From a bacterium (GTDB lineage: Bacteria > Myxococcota > UBA727 > JAUIJE01): DNA of 64,000 bases. Positions 8,145 to 16,463 of the stretch are shown here, piece after piece (the stretch's first letter is position 1; each line of letters begins with the position of its first letter). The DNA lies in assembly GCA_030431455.1 (NCBI GenBank), contig JAUIJE010000002.1:443294-507293 (forward strand), written 5' to 3'. A program made the position numbers and the translations under genes. Under the pieces are notes generated by a model. That model ran no database searches. It was not told the origin of the DNA and worked only from the letters and a program-made list of their open reading frames with translations.

Positions 8145-9073
8145 CCACCCCGTGGCGGGCGCTGCGCGAGGCCGGCATCCTCGGCATCAACCAGCGCAAC
8201 CTCGACGTCATCATCCCCGAGAACGACCGGCGCTTGTACCCGTTGGTCGACGACAAGCTCCAGACCAAGCGCATGTGCATCGAGGCCGGCATCCCCGTGC
8301 CCCGGCTGGTGGCGGTGGCCGAACACCACTTCGAGACCAGCGCCCTCGTCGAGGCGGTGCTGGAGATGGACAGCTTCGCGCTCAAACCGTCACGAGGCGC
8401 CGGCGGCAATGGCATTGTGGTGGTGCGCCGGCGCGAGGGGGACAACTTCGTCCGCGCCGGGGGCGACGTGATCAGCGGCGCCGACCTGCGCTACCACGCG
8501 TCGGGCATCATCGCCGGGCTGTACTCGTTGGGGGGCGGTCTCGACGCGGCCATGGTCGAGGAGGCCTTGGTGGTGCACCCCACCTTGCGCACCATCAGCT
8601 CGGACGGCGTGCCCGACCTGCGGGTGATCGTGTTCCGGGGGGTGCCGGTGATGGCGATGATGCGCTTGCCCACCCACCAATCGCGGGGCCGGGCCAACCT
8701 CCACCAGGGGGCGATGGGGGTGGGCATCGACCTGCGCACGGGGCGCACCAGCCACGCGGTGCTCGCGGGCCGGCCCGCCACCCATCACCCCGACAGCGAC
8801 GAGCCGGTGGTCGACGTGGAGCTGCCTGATTTTGACACCACCCTGCGCATCGCCACCAACGCGGCCAGCCGCACCGGTCTGGGCTACGTGGGCGCGGACG
8901 TGGTGGTGGACAAAAACCGCGGCGCGGTCATCCTCGAGCTCAACGCCCGGCCGGGGTTGCAGATCCAAATCGCCAACCGCATGGGTTTGTTGGGGCGCAT
9001 TCAGCGCGTGGAAGCGGAGGACCCGTCGACGATGAGCTTTGACGAACGCGTGGCCCTCGGGAGGTCGCTGTGA
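8141..9073 (+). CDS. RimK-like ATP-grasp ligase (alpha-L-glutamate-ligase-like)
   Basis: 310 residues, soluble. The ATP-grasp fold shows the nucleotide-binding lysine and Gly-rich loop FALKPSRGAGGNGIVV (about residues 78-93), the ligand EEALVVHP and the magnesium-binding ELNARPGLQIQ near residue 268. The opening IPENDRRLYPLVDDKL is characteristic of the RimK-related ligase always found beside inactive-transglutaminase 7TM proteins. It predicts ATP-dependent ligation of a carboxylate to an amine; acceptor unknown. ATGA overlap with the gene before and GTGA overlap with the gene after. Confidence 0.9.
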   Translation: MTTPWRALREAGILGINQRNLDVIIPENDRRLYPLVDDKLQTKRMCIEAGIPVPRLVAVAEHHFETSALVEAVLEMDSFALKPSRGAGGNGIVVVRRREGDNFVRAGGDVISGADLRYHASGIIAGLYSLGGGLDAAMVEEALVVHPTLRTISSDGVPDLRVIVFRGVPVMAMMRLPTHQSRGRANLHQGAMGVGIDLRTGRTSHAVLAGRPATHHPDSDEPVVDVELPDFDTTLRIATNAASRTGLGYVGADVVVDKNRGAVILELNARPGLQIQIANRMGLLGRIQRVEAEDPSTMSFDERVALGRSL

Positions 9074-10392
9074 GCCGTTGGTGGTCGCCCGCGGTGTTCG
9101 GCTTCGCGGTCGCGCTCGGCTGGTCCGGCGCGGTGGCGCCGCCGGCGTCGGCCCAGGTCCCGGCCGAGCCCAGCCCCGCGCCCACCTACGATGCGACCTA
9201 CCGGGCGCGGGTGGTGCCGAGCGAAAAAGCGGTTCACGTCGAGCTCGAAGTGGTCCAGCCGCAGCAGCCCAATGCCTTTGTCATCGAGATCAACTTCCGC
9301 ATCGACCCCGCGCGACAGACCCGGTTCCGGGGGGACGGCGAGGTGGTGGTCGAGGGGGACAGCGCGGTGTGGAAAGTGCCCCGCCAGGGGGGCAAGCTGC
9401 GGTGGGTGTTTTTGATCGAACACCTGCGCAACGACCGCGCCTACGACGCGCGCTCGGCGAGCAACTTCGCGCTGTTCCGGGGCGACGACCTCGTGCCCAC
9501 CGCCCGCGTGCGCACCGAGGGCATGGCCGAGAGCAAGACCCGGCTGGTGTTGCGCACGCCCAAGGGGTGGACGGCGGTGGCCCCGTTCCCCGAGGACAGC
9601 GACGGCAGTTACATTGTGGACCGGCTGGAGCGGCGCTTCGACCGGCCCACGGGCTGGATCATGGTGGGCAAGCTGCTCTTTGTCCGGGCCCCCATCGCGG
9701 GGTGTCGGGTGACGTTCGCGGCCCCGGTGGGCCAACAGGTCCGCCGGTTTGACCAGCTCGCGTTGTTGCGCTGGACCTTGCCGGTGCTGCGCGACCTCCT
9801 CGGGGAGCTGCCCGCGGAGTTGCTCATCGTCGGGGCGGGGGACCCGATGTTCCGCGGGGGGTTGGCCGGGCCCGACTCGGTGTTCTTGCACGCCGACCGC
9901 CCCCTCATCGACAAGGACGGGACCAGCCCGCTGTTGCACGAGATCATGCACGTGGTGACCAACGCCCGGGCGGGGGCGGAGGCGGACTGGATCGTCGAGG
10001 GGTTGGCCGAGCTGTACTCGATCGAGCTGCTCGCCCGGTCCCGCACGATGTCCAAAAGCCGCAAAGAGATTTCGTACAAGCGCCTGGCGAAAAAGGGCAA
10101 GAAGGCCGGCCGCTTGGGGGTGGCGGAGTCGAGCGGGGCGGTCACCGCCCGGGCGGTGGTGGTGTTGCGCGCGCTCGACACCGAAATCCGCGAACGCTCC
10201 GCGGGCAAGGCCTCGCTCGACGACGTGGTCGTGGCCCTGTCCCGGGCCAACATCGAGCTCACGGTGGAGGGCTTTCAGCAGATCGCCCAATCGAGCACGG
10301 GCGTGGACTTGGCCCCCTTTTTCAAGGCCTTGGCCCAAGAAGAGGCCCGGCGCCCGGCCAAGACCAAGAAGAAAAAGACCTCGCGCCGCTGA
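9070..10392 (+). CDS. Exported HExxH (gluzincin-type) metallopeptidase
   Basis: 440 residues from a GTG overlapping the previous stop. A signal peptide ends near SAQVP (residue 29). The N-terminal beta-rich half (to about 200) is followed by a catalytic domain with HEIMH (His290, Glu291, His294) and a downstream glutamate in WIVEGLAEL (Glu310), the zinc arrangement of gluzincins (peptidase-MA-like). The C-terminus is Lys/Arg-rich (TKKKKTSRR). The operon link to the ATP-grasp gene suggests it trims or recognises the product of that pathway in the periplasm. This is inference. Confidence 0.82.
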   Translation: MSRWWSPAVFGFAVALGWSGAVAPPASAQVPAEPSPAPTYDATYRARVVPSEKAVHVELEVVQPQQPNAFVIEINFRIDPARQTRFRGDGEVVVEGDSAVWKVPRQGGKLRWVFLIEHLRNDRAYDARSASNFALFRGDDLVPTARVRTEGMAESKTRLVLRTPKGWTAVAPFPEDSDGSYIVDRLERRFDRPTGWIMVGKLLFVRAPIAGCRVTFAAPVGQQVRRFDQLALLRWTLPVLRDLLGELPAELLIVGAGDPMFRGGLAGPDSVFLHADRPLIDKDGTSPLLHEIMHVVTNARAGAEADWIVEGLAELYSIELLARSRTMSKSRKEISYKRLAKKGKKAGRLGVAESSGAVTARAVVVLRALDTEIRERSAGKASLDDVVVALSRANIELTVEGFQQIAQSSTGVDLAPFFKALAQEEARRPAKTKKKKTSRR

Positions 10393-10474
10393 CCCGATCC
10401 CTGCTCCAAAAACGCGCCGAGCGGGCTACACCCCTTGTCACACTCTCTCGCGGCCTGCGTGCCCGGAGGTCCCC

Positions 10475-10933
10475 ATGGTCAAGCTCAGCTCCGCCCAAAA
10501 AGCCACCACCCGCGCGGCCCGCAAAGCGTTCGCCACCGGGCAGCTCACCCGCTCGCAGTTCGACAACATCACCGACGGCAAGGTCAGCGCCTCCGACCTC
10601 AAGCTCGCGGGCAAGATGTCCGACAAGGCCCAGCAGCTTTTGTCCACCCTCGGGGGCCTCGGCGCCACCCGCAGCGAAGAAAAGCTCGCCGAGCGCCGGC
10701 TCGACATCGCCAACGCGCTGTACGAGGCGATCGACGACCAGCTCGACGCGCAAGCCACCGACACCAGCCGGCCGTCCACCTCGAGCGGCAAAGGCTCGTC
10801 GTCCTCGTCCTCCTCCTCGAGCGGCCGCACCTCGTCGGGCAAAGGCTCGACCCGGCCCGCGCCCGCCCCGCGTCCGTCGCGCCCCACCCGCACGTCGGGC
10901 GGCAAAGGCGTGTCCCGCCCCCGCGGCAAGTAA
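10475..10933 (+). CDS. Small basic protein with Ser-rich low-complexity tail
   Basis: 152 residues. About 85 residues look helical and charged (VKLSSAQKATTRAARKAF to about LYEAIDDQL), followed by a Ser/Gly/Arg/Pro-rich disordered tail with recurring SGKGS and RPSRP units. GGAGG lies six bases before the ATG. No membrane segment or export signal. It is four bases ahead of the NAD synthetase gene and probably co-transcribed. Function unknown; the tail could bind nucleic acid or be a phosphorylation target, but nothing shows it. Confidence 0.75.
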   Translation: MVKLSSAQKATTRAARKAFATGQLTRSQFDNITDGKVSASDLKLAGKMSDKAQQLLSTLGGLGATRSEEKLAERRLDIANALYEAIDDQLDAQATDTSRPSTSSGKGSSSSSSSSSGRTSSGKGSTRPAPAPRPSRPTRTSGGKGVSRPRGK

Positions 10934-10936
10934 GCC

Positions 10937-11896
10937 ATGGTTCGCGCGTTGCGCGACCGGGCGGCCGACTTGCGCCGCTCGTTCGAGGCCGTGCACGCGG
11001 TCGAGGACCGCTGGTACGCGCGGCAACCGCCGTACGACCCCGACGAAACCTTGGACCTGATGGCCGCCTGGGTGCGCGCGCAGCTCGCGCGCATCGGCGC
11101 AGAAAAGCTCGTCATCGGGGTGAGCGGCGGGGTGGACTCCTCGTTGGCCTTGGTGGTCTCGGCCTTGGCCGCCCCCGGCGATGTCATCGCCTACCTCTTG
11201 CCTTCTGACAGCGACCCGGCCGACGCCGACGACGGGCGCGCGTTGTGCGCGCTCTATGACGTGGCCGTGCGCGAGGTCGACCTCGGCGCGCCGGTGCAGG
11301 CGACCTTGCGGGCGCTCGGCGACGACGACCCCGCGCCGCTTCTGCGCGGCAACCTCGCGTCCCGGCTGCGCACCGCGGTGCTCTACCACGAGGCCGCGCG
11401 CCACGGCGCGCTGGTCATGGGCACCGGCGACCTCGACGAAGCCTACATCGGCTATTCATGCAAAGGCGCGGCCGCCGACCTGCACCCCATCACCGGCCTG
11501 CACAAAGACGAGGTCCGCGCCGTGCTGCACGCGGCCCTGGCGCCAAAAGACCCCGCCCTGGCCGAACGCCTCGCCGGCCGGCCCGCCTCACCGGGGTACT
11601 GGCCCGGCCAAGACGCCGAACAAGAGCTCGGCCTTCGCTATGCACAGATCGGCGCGGCCCTGGACGTGATCTTGGACAGCTGCGTCATCGAGCAAGAGGG
11701 CGTGGTCCCGCGCGAATCCACCCTCGATGTGCGCATCGCGTTGGCCCGCCACGGCGTGAGCGAGGCCGAGCTGCTCGCGGTGACCGCGCTGGTCGAGCGC
11801 GGCTACCACAAAGCCTTCGCCTCTCCTGCCTTGCACCGTCCCGAACGCTTGGACAACGACCAAGCCCCCCTGTCCCCCGATCCCGAGGAGTCCTGA
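10937..11896 (+). CDS. nadE: NAD(+) synthetase, ammonia-dependent type
   Basis: 319 residues without a glutaminase domain. The P-loop pyrophosphatase motif SGGVDSSLAL (about residue 60) and the family block GTGDLDEAYIGYSCKGAAADLHPI with LHKDEVR match NadE, which amidates nicotinic acid adenine dinucleotide using ATP. An N-terminal extension of about 35 residues precedes the usual start of the family. TGATG overlap with the next gene indicates coupling. A different substrate within the N-type ATP pyrophosphatases cannot be excluded, since the usual Asn of GTxNxSE is Asp here. Confidence 0.85.
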   Translation: MVRALRDRAADLRRSFEAVHAVEDRWYARQPPYDPDETLDLMAAWVRAQLARIGAEKLVIGVSGGVDSSLALVVSALAAPGDVIAYLLPSDSDPADADDGRALCALYDVAVREVDLGAPVQATLRALGDDDPAPLLRGNLASRLRTAVLYHEAARHGALVMGTGDLDEAYIGYSCKGAAADLHPITGLHKDEVRAVLHAALAPKDPALAERLAGRPASPGYWPGQDAEQELGLRYAQIGAALDVILDSCVIEQEGVVPRESTLDVRIALARHGVSEAELLAVTALVERGYHKAFASPALHRPERLDNDQAPLSPDPEES

Positions 11897-12330
11897 TGCC
11901 CGCTTCCGACGCCCCCGAGGTCGCCTTGAGCGACACCGTGCAACAACTCGCGGCGGACTTTGTGTTCACCGAGGACGGGCAGTTCTTGATGCCCGACGAC
12001 GTGTACGGCCGCTGGGCGTACGACCTGCAAAAACGCCCCGCGGAAGAGCGCGGCCCCCTCGTGCGGGAGCTGCTCGCGCTCTCGCTCAAGGCGTTCCGCG
12101 AGGGGGGCGAGGCGGCCGAGATCGGCATTTCCCAGCTCTGTTATTTGAGCGGGGTGTTGCTCGTCTCGCCCGAGGTCGCGGCCGAGCTGTTCGGCGCCGC
12201 CGGTCTCGACGTGCGCGCCTACCAGAATGTCACTGGACAGTCCGGGTCCAACCGGCCGGTGGGCCAGGGCGAACGCCCCGCGGGCTCGACGAGCCCCCTC
12301 GGGGCGCGGTTTTCCACCCCCGACGAGTAG
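11896..12330 (+). CDS. Hypothetical protein coupled to nadE
   Basis: 144 residues, acidic and Leu/Ala-rich, mainly helical for the first 110 residues (ELLALSLKAFREGGEAAEIG), then a polar tail. No signal peptide and no membrane span. The ATG overlaps the nadE stop and is preceded by GAGGAG, so it is translated from the same message. The co-occurrence hints at a link with NAD metabolism, but no family was recognised. Confidence 0.75.
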   Translation: MPASDAPEVALSDTVQQLAADFVFTEDGQFLMPDDVYGRWAYDLQKRPAEERGPLVRELLALSLKAFREGGEAAEIGISQLCYLSGVLLVSPEVAAELFGAAGLDVRAYQNVTGQSGSNRPVGQGERPAGSTSPLGARFSTPDE

Positions 12331-12338
12331 CGCCGGTC

Positions 12339-12845
12339 TCAAGTCGGCTTTGCCTTCGTTGGGGGTGAAGGCGCCCGGCCGCTTTCGGGCCGGGCGATGA
12401 GGATGCGCACCGCGCTGTACAACAGGGCATAGCTGGCGAGGCCCAAAACGCTGAGCGAGGTGAGGGCGGGGGCCTGCGAGGCCAAAAGCGCCCGGTGCGC
12501 GGTGAGCAGCGCGACCCCCAGCGCGCCGGCCGCGACCAGACCACGCCCCGCGACGGGGAGCGGCCGGGCGAAAAAACGTTCCCCGGGTCCGGCCCAGCCC
12601 AGCGTCAACCCGGCCACGCCCACGGCCCCGACGAACCAGGTGCGGCAGGCCAGCCACTGGTCGTGCATCGAGGGGATGCCCAGAAACGGCGGGTCTGGGG
12701 GGAGCCCCTCGACGAGCACGTACCAAGCGAGCTCCGGCTCCGCCGGGACCGAGAACCAACGCATCCACATCCACACCACCAGCCCCGGGATCCAGCCCGT
12801 CAGCGCGACGAACACGGCCCGGTGGTGCCGTCCAATCCAACCCAT
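12339..12845 (-). CDS. Small four-helix membrane protein
   Basis: 168 residues with hydrophobic segments near 10-30, 66-85, 95-118 and 125-148, and a polar Pro/Lys tail. AGGAGG lies eight bases before the ATG at 12845, which rules out the longer Arg-rich reading. Convergent with the preceding nadE operon, nine bases apart. No recognised family. Confidence 0.75.
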   Translation of the reverse strand: MGWIGRHHRAVFVALTGWIPGLVVWMWMRWFSVPAEPELAWYVLVEGLPPDPPFLGIPSMHDQWLACRTWFVGAVGVAGLTLGWAGPGERFFARPLPVAGRGLVAAGALGVALLTAHRALLASQAPALTSLSVLGLASYALLYSAVRILIARPESGRAPSPPTKAKPT

Positions 12846-12990
12846 CACAGAGACCTCCTGGGCGCGCCCGGTCCTTCGCAGGGAACGTGCCGCGGGCCGG
12901 TCGCGGCCCACCACGTGTTCTTCGCGCGTCGACGACGCCGTCATGCGCAGGTTGCGCAGCCGCGCGCGCAACCTGCACCCGACCGACGCC

Positions 12991-13941
12991 TCACCAGGTG
13001 ATGCGCATCAGGCTCGGCGACAGCGGCTCGACCAGCCGCCAAAAGGCGCCGTTGCTCACCCAAGCCTCGTTCTCGTCGACCCCGAACACCACGTCCGTGG
13101 GCTGATCGACCCCGTCCCCCCGCGCGGCCAACACCACCCGTTCGCCGTCTTCGCCGACGAGCACGACCTCGTCGTCCTCGAGGGCCGCCCCCAGCAAAGT
13201 CCCGTCCGGGCCAAAACCAAAATCGTCGACCACGCCCACGTCGGGGTAGGTCTCTTCGCGCTCGCCGGCCGAGCCGTCGGCCAAGATCGGCAACCGCACG
13301 ATCTTGCCGTGCGCGGGCAGGCTCACCGACACCGCGTCCTCCTGCACCGCAATGCCATTGGCCCCGTAGCTGGCCGCGCCGTAGCCCCCCGGGTCGGTGG
13401 GCTCGAGCCAGGCCCCTTCCGCCCACCGCACCACCTCGCCCACGTCGGGCCGGACCCGCAAGATCGCGCCCTGGTCGTCGGTGATGAAGAGCAGGCCGTC
13501 CGCCTCGAGGCTGTCCATGCCGTTGAGCCCCGCCCCCGCGGGCAAGGTGACCACGCGGGCCGCGCCGGCGTCGTCGAAGCGCCACACCCCCGCGAAGTCC
13601 TCGTCGTCCGCGCGCACCGCGGCGAAGAGCGTGTCGTCGAGCAAGGCGAGGCCGTTGACCCGGGTCCCGGCGGGCGCGCCGTCGATGACCACCGTGCGCT
13701 CGTCCCCGCCCGCGTCGCGCACATAGAGCGCGGCGGCCTCGTGCAGGCCCACGTAGATGGTGCCGTCGGGGCCGCGCACCACCGCCTCGGGGTGTTCGCC
13801 CGCGGCCGGGTCAAAGGCCCGCACAACCTCGACCTGGGCCGTGCCGGTGGGGGCGCAGGCCGCGGAGAGGGCCACCAACAGGCCGACAGAGCAGGCCAAA
13901 GAACGGCCCAACCGGCCGGAAAATAGACGGAAAACGATCAT
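12991..13941 (-). CDS. SMP-30/gluconolactonase-like beta-propeller lipoprotein
   Basis: 316 residues. A lipoprotein signal (SVGLLVALSAAC, Cys28) is followed by repeating propeller blades with motifs such as PEAVVRGPDGTIYVGL, VNGLALLDDTLFAAV and NGMDSLEADGLLFITDD, the SMP-30/NHL type. The AGGAGG box precedes the ATG at 13941. Possibly a surface-exposed binding or lactonase protein; the metal-binding residues cannot be confirmed by eye. Divergent from a LysR regulator 101 bases away that may control it. Confidence 0.82.
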   Translation of the reverse strand: MIVFRLFSGRLGRSLACSVGLLVALSAACAPTGTAQVEVVRAFDPAAGEHPEAVVRGPDGTIYVGLHEAAALYVRDAGGDERTVVIDGAPAGTRVNGLALLDDTLFAAVRADDEDFAGVWRFDDAGAARVVTLPAGAGLNGMDSLEADGLLFITDDQGAILRVRPDVGEVVRWAEGAWLEPTDPGGYGAASYGANGIAVQEDAVSVSLPAHGKIVRLPILADGSAGEREETYPDVGVVDDFGFGPDGTLLGAALEDDEVVLVGEDGERVVLAARGDGVDQPTDVVFGVDENEAWVSNGAFWRLVEPLSPSLMRITW

Positions 13942-14014
13942 CGAGACCTCCTCAGTGGACATTCACCTTGGCCGGTCCGCGCTGAACGTTCCAACGAATC
14001 TTTATGCTCAACTG

Positions 14015-14033
14015 ATTAGCTAAAGCGATTAAT
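14015..14033 (+). promoter_or_regulatory. Candidate LysR site in the divergent promoter
   Basis: ATTA-N11-TAAT dyad, AT-rich in a GC-rich genome, ending 10 bases before the LysR start and between divergent genes. LysR proteins often bind such short dyads near their own promoter. Candidate only. Confidence 0.35.
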
Positions 14034-14042
14034 GTCCAGGAC

Positions 14043-14912
14043 ATGGCCCTGCCCGAGCTCGCCCAGATGGAGGCCTTCGTGGCCGTGGCCCGCACCCTTC
14101 ACTTCGGGCGCGCGGCCGCCCAGCTGCACATCACCCAGTCCGCGGTCAGCCAGCGCATCCGCGCGCTCGAGGACCACCTCGACGTGGTGTTGTTTGCGCG
14201 CACCCGGCGGGAGGTCCGGCTCTCGCCGGCGGGGGCCGCGTTTTTGCGGCGGGTGGCCCCTTTGCTCGACGACGTGTGGCGGGCGGCCGAGGAAGCCCAG
14301 GGGGCGGCCGCGGGCGCCTCGGGCCGGCTGGTGGTCGGCTACTCGGGGGCGGTCACGGTGACGCCCTTGCTCGACGTGCTCGAGGACGTGCTCGCCGCGC
14401 GGCCGAAGGTCACGCTGGAGCTGCAGCGGTTGCCGCTGCCCGAGCAGCTGCGTGGGCTGCGCGCGGGGGCGATCGATTTGGGTTGCACGTTTTTGCCCGT
14501 GCCGGCCGCCCCCAGCCGCGGCCTGCGCCAGGTCGCGCTGCGCCCCATGCCACTGTATGCCTGGACCGCGTCCGACGACCGGCCGCCGCGCGGTCTCGAC
14601 GAGCTGCGACACCGTCGCTGGGTGTTGCTCTCGGACCGGGCCGAGCCCGGGTTCGCCGATTGGATGCGCGGGGCCACCGGCATCGATCCGGTCGGCGCTC
14701 TCGAGGTGGACGCCCTCGACGCCGCCCTCGACCTCGTGCGCCGGGGTCTGGGGGTGGCGGTGTTGCCGCGGGGCACGTTCGTGCCCGACGGAATCAAGCT
14801 GCATCCGGTGCCGGGGGCGACGGCCCAGCTCACCGCGCTCTCGGCCGAGCACGCGGGCACCGCGGTGCGGGACGCGGCCTGGGACCTGCTCGTCGAGCGC
14901 TGCGCGGCCTGA
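14043..14912 (+). CDS. LysR-family transcriptional regulator
   Basis: 289 residues. The N-terminal winged helix-turn-helix is classical (FVAVARTLHFGRAAAQLHITQSAVSQRIRALE), followed by a linker helix and a substrate-binding domain starting with GRLVVGYSG. Typical LysR length. It is divergent from the propeller lipoprotein gene and convergent with the dus gene. Effector unknown. Confidence 0.93.
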   Translation: MALPELAQMEAFVAVARTLHFGRAAAQLHITQSAVSQRIRALEDHLDVVLFARTRREVRLSPAGAAFLRRVAPLLDDVWRAAEEAQGAAAGASGRLVVGYSGAVTVTPLLDVLEDVLAARPKVTLELQRLPLPEQLRGLRAGAIDLGCTFLPVPAAPSRGLRQVALRPMPLYAWTASDDRPPRGLDELRHRRWVLLSDRAEPGFADWMRGATGIDPVGALEVDALDAALDLVRRGLGVAVLPRGTFVPDGIKLHPVPGATAQLTALSAEHAGTAVRDAAWDLLVERCAA

Positions 14913-14915
14913 CCC

Positions 14916-15866
14916 TCAGCCCAAAAGCCGGGCCCGGGCATCGTGCACCCGGCGCGCCTTCTTCACGCCCTTGAGCCACTTCTGTTGGTCTTCGTCGTCG
15001 ATGTGGGCGAGCACCTCACGCAGCTTGGCGAGGATTTGGGCGTCACCGTGAAAAATCTGGGCATAGCCGTCGAGCAGCAGGGACAAATACGCCGCGAGCA
15101 TCGCCCGGCGCTCGTCCCCGGTGGGGCGCTCTTTGGACAACGTGCCGCGCACCCGCTCGAACAGCCAGGGGTCTCTGACCGCGCCCCGCCCGAGCATGAG
15201 CCCCGCCGCAGAGGTGGTGGCGAGCACCCGCTCGGCCTCGGGGGCATCGCGCACATCGCCGTTGGCGATGACCGCGAAGGGCACGCTCTTCACAATTTCT
15301 GCCACCAACGCGTGGTCCGCGCGGCCCTTGTATTTTTGCGCCACCGTGCGCGGGTGCACGATGAGAAAGTCGATGCCCGCGTCCGCGAACGCGGGCAGCA
15401 CCGCGAACAGTTCGCGGGGATCGTCGAGCCCGGCCCGGGTCTTGACCGACAGGGTCCCGGGCACGATCTCCCGCAGGGCCGAGAGCATCGGGGCCACCGT
15501 GTCCGGGTGGCGAAACATGCCGCCCCCCGCGAGCACCGAGGTCATGCGCCCCCAGGGGCAGCCCATGTTCACGTTGATGTGCGTGACCCCGCGATCGACC
15601 AGGTCGCGACAGGCCTCGATCACCCCTTCCTCGGCCGCGCCGATGACCTGCACCACCAAGGGCACACCGGGCACGGTGGCGCAGGCCTCGACGAAGTCGC
15701 TGTCGGCGATGACCTTGTCCGCCCCGGGCCGCACCCGCACAAACTCGGTGAACACCACGTCCGGCCGGCCGAGCCCCGCCTGCACCCGGCGGAACATCCG
15801 GTTGGACAGGCCCTGCATGGGGGCGAGCATCAAGGGACATTGGCCGGCGGGCCAGAGGGGGGACAT
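14916..15866 (-). CDS. tRNA-dihydrouridine synthase family protein
   Basis: 316 residues. FMN-dependent TIM barrel with LAPMQGLSNRMFRR at the N-terminus, the catalytic cysteine in NMGCPWGRM (about residue 98), the FMN/tRNA-contact stretch FLIVHPRTVAQKYKG and the IANGDV and GLMLGRGA phosphate-binding loops. Reduces uridines in tRNA using NADPH. The order of motifs fits the DusC-like branch, but the exact position specificity is not certain. The ATG at 15866 is preferred over an upstream GTG. Confidence 0.88.
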   Translation of the reverse strand: MSPLWPAGQCPLMLAPMQGLSNRMFRRVQAGLGRPDVVFTEFVRVRPGADKVIADSDFVEACATVPGVPLVVQVIGAAEEGVIEACRDLVDRGVTHINVNMGCPWGRMTSVLAGGGMFRHPDTVAPMLSALREIVPGTLSVKTRAGLDDPRELFAVLPAFADAGIDFLIVHPRTVAQKYKGRADHALVAEIVKSVPFAVIANGDVRDAPEAERVLATTSAAGLMLGRGAVRDPWLFERVRGTLSKERPTGDERRAMLAAYLSLLLDGYAQIFHGDAQILAKLREVLAHIDDEDQQKWLKGVKKARRVHDARARLLG

Positions 15867-15885
15867 CACCGGGAGCCTACTCCAC

Positions 15886-15911
15886 AAAAAACGCCCCGCA
15901 GGGCGGGGCGT
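15886..15911 (-). terminator. Rho-independent terminator after the RRM gene
   Basis: ACGCCCCGC (15891-15899) pairs perfectly with GCGGGGCGT (15903-15911) around a 3-nt loop. On the minus strand a T-run follows. It separates the RNA-binding-protein transcript from the dus gene. Confidence 0.85.
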
Positions 15912-15947
15912 CTTTCGGCAGCTTCAAGCGCTACTTTCGGTGTTGGA

Positions 15948-16247
15948 TTACCAACGGCCGCGACCACCGCCGCCGCCGCCGCCACCGCCACGACGAGGAC
16001 CGCGCTCTTGCGCCTCGTTGACGTTGACCGCGCGACCATCGATCATCGCACCGTTCATTTCCTTGATCGCGGTTTCGCCCGCTTGGGCGTCCGCGAAGGT
16101 CACAAAACCGAAACCGCGCGAGCGGCCCGTTTCGCGATCGTTGATCACCTTGGCATCGGTCACTTCACCGAACGGCTCAAACGCCGCGCGGAGTTGGTGA
16201 TCGTCGACATTCCAGCTCAACGAGCCGACAAAAAGCTTCTTAGACAT
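15948..16247 (-). CDS. Glycine-rich RRM RNA-binding protein
   Basis: 99 residues: a single RNA-recognition motif with RNP2 LFVGSL and RNP1 RGFGFVTF, followed by a short Arg/Gly tail (GGGGGGGGGRGRW). This is the bacterial RRM-GR type found in cyanobacteria and several proteobacteria, often cold-induced, and thought to act as an RNA chaperone. AAGAG precedes the ATG. Monocistronic with its own terminator. Confidence 0.93.
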   Translation of the reverse strand: MSKKLFVGSLSWNVDDHQLRAAFEPFGEVTDAKVINDRETGRSRGFGFVTFADAQAGETAIKEMNGAMIDGRAVNVNEAQERGPRRGGGGGGGGGRGRW

Positions 16248-16463
16248 CTCTTCTCTTTCGGAAGTTGCCCCCCGCCGCATGCGGGAACCACAACCTCCAT
16301 CAACCCGGTGGAACCCCCACCGTGACCGGGACTTCCGGCCCCCGAAGGCTACCTCGATTGGGCGCGCTGCAAAGGGGGAAACCGCCCCGCGCACGCAAAG
16401 CCTTGTTCCAACGGCCTTTTCCCCCCGCCGGGGAACCAGTAACCATGGGTCAGCGAGGGACGC

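Noticed and set aside
8141-9073. Calling the ATP-grasp protein RimK itself
   Set aside because: The 7TM and hydrolase neighbours and the distinctive N-terminus put it in the RimK-related ligase family that is separate from ribosomal S6 modification.
11458-12330. Longer Arg-rich reading running through nadE and the next gene
   Set aside because: It is an out-of-frame shadow of nadE; the TGATG-coupled start at 11896 with GAGGAG is preferred.
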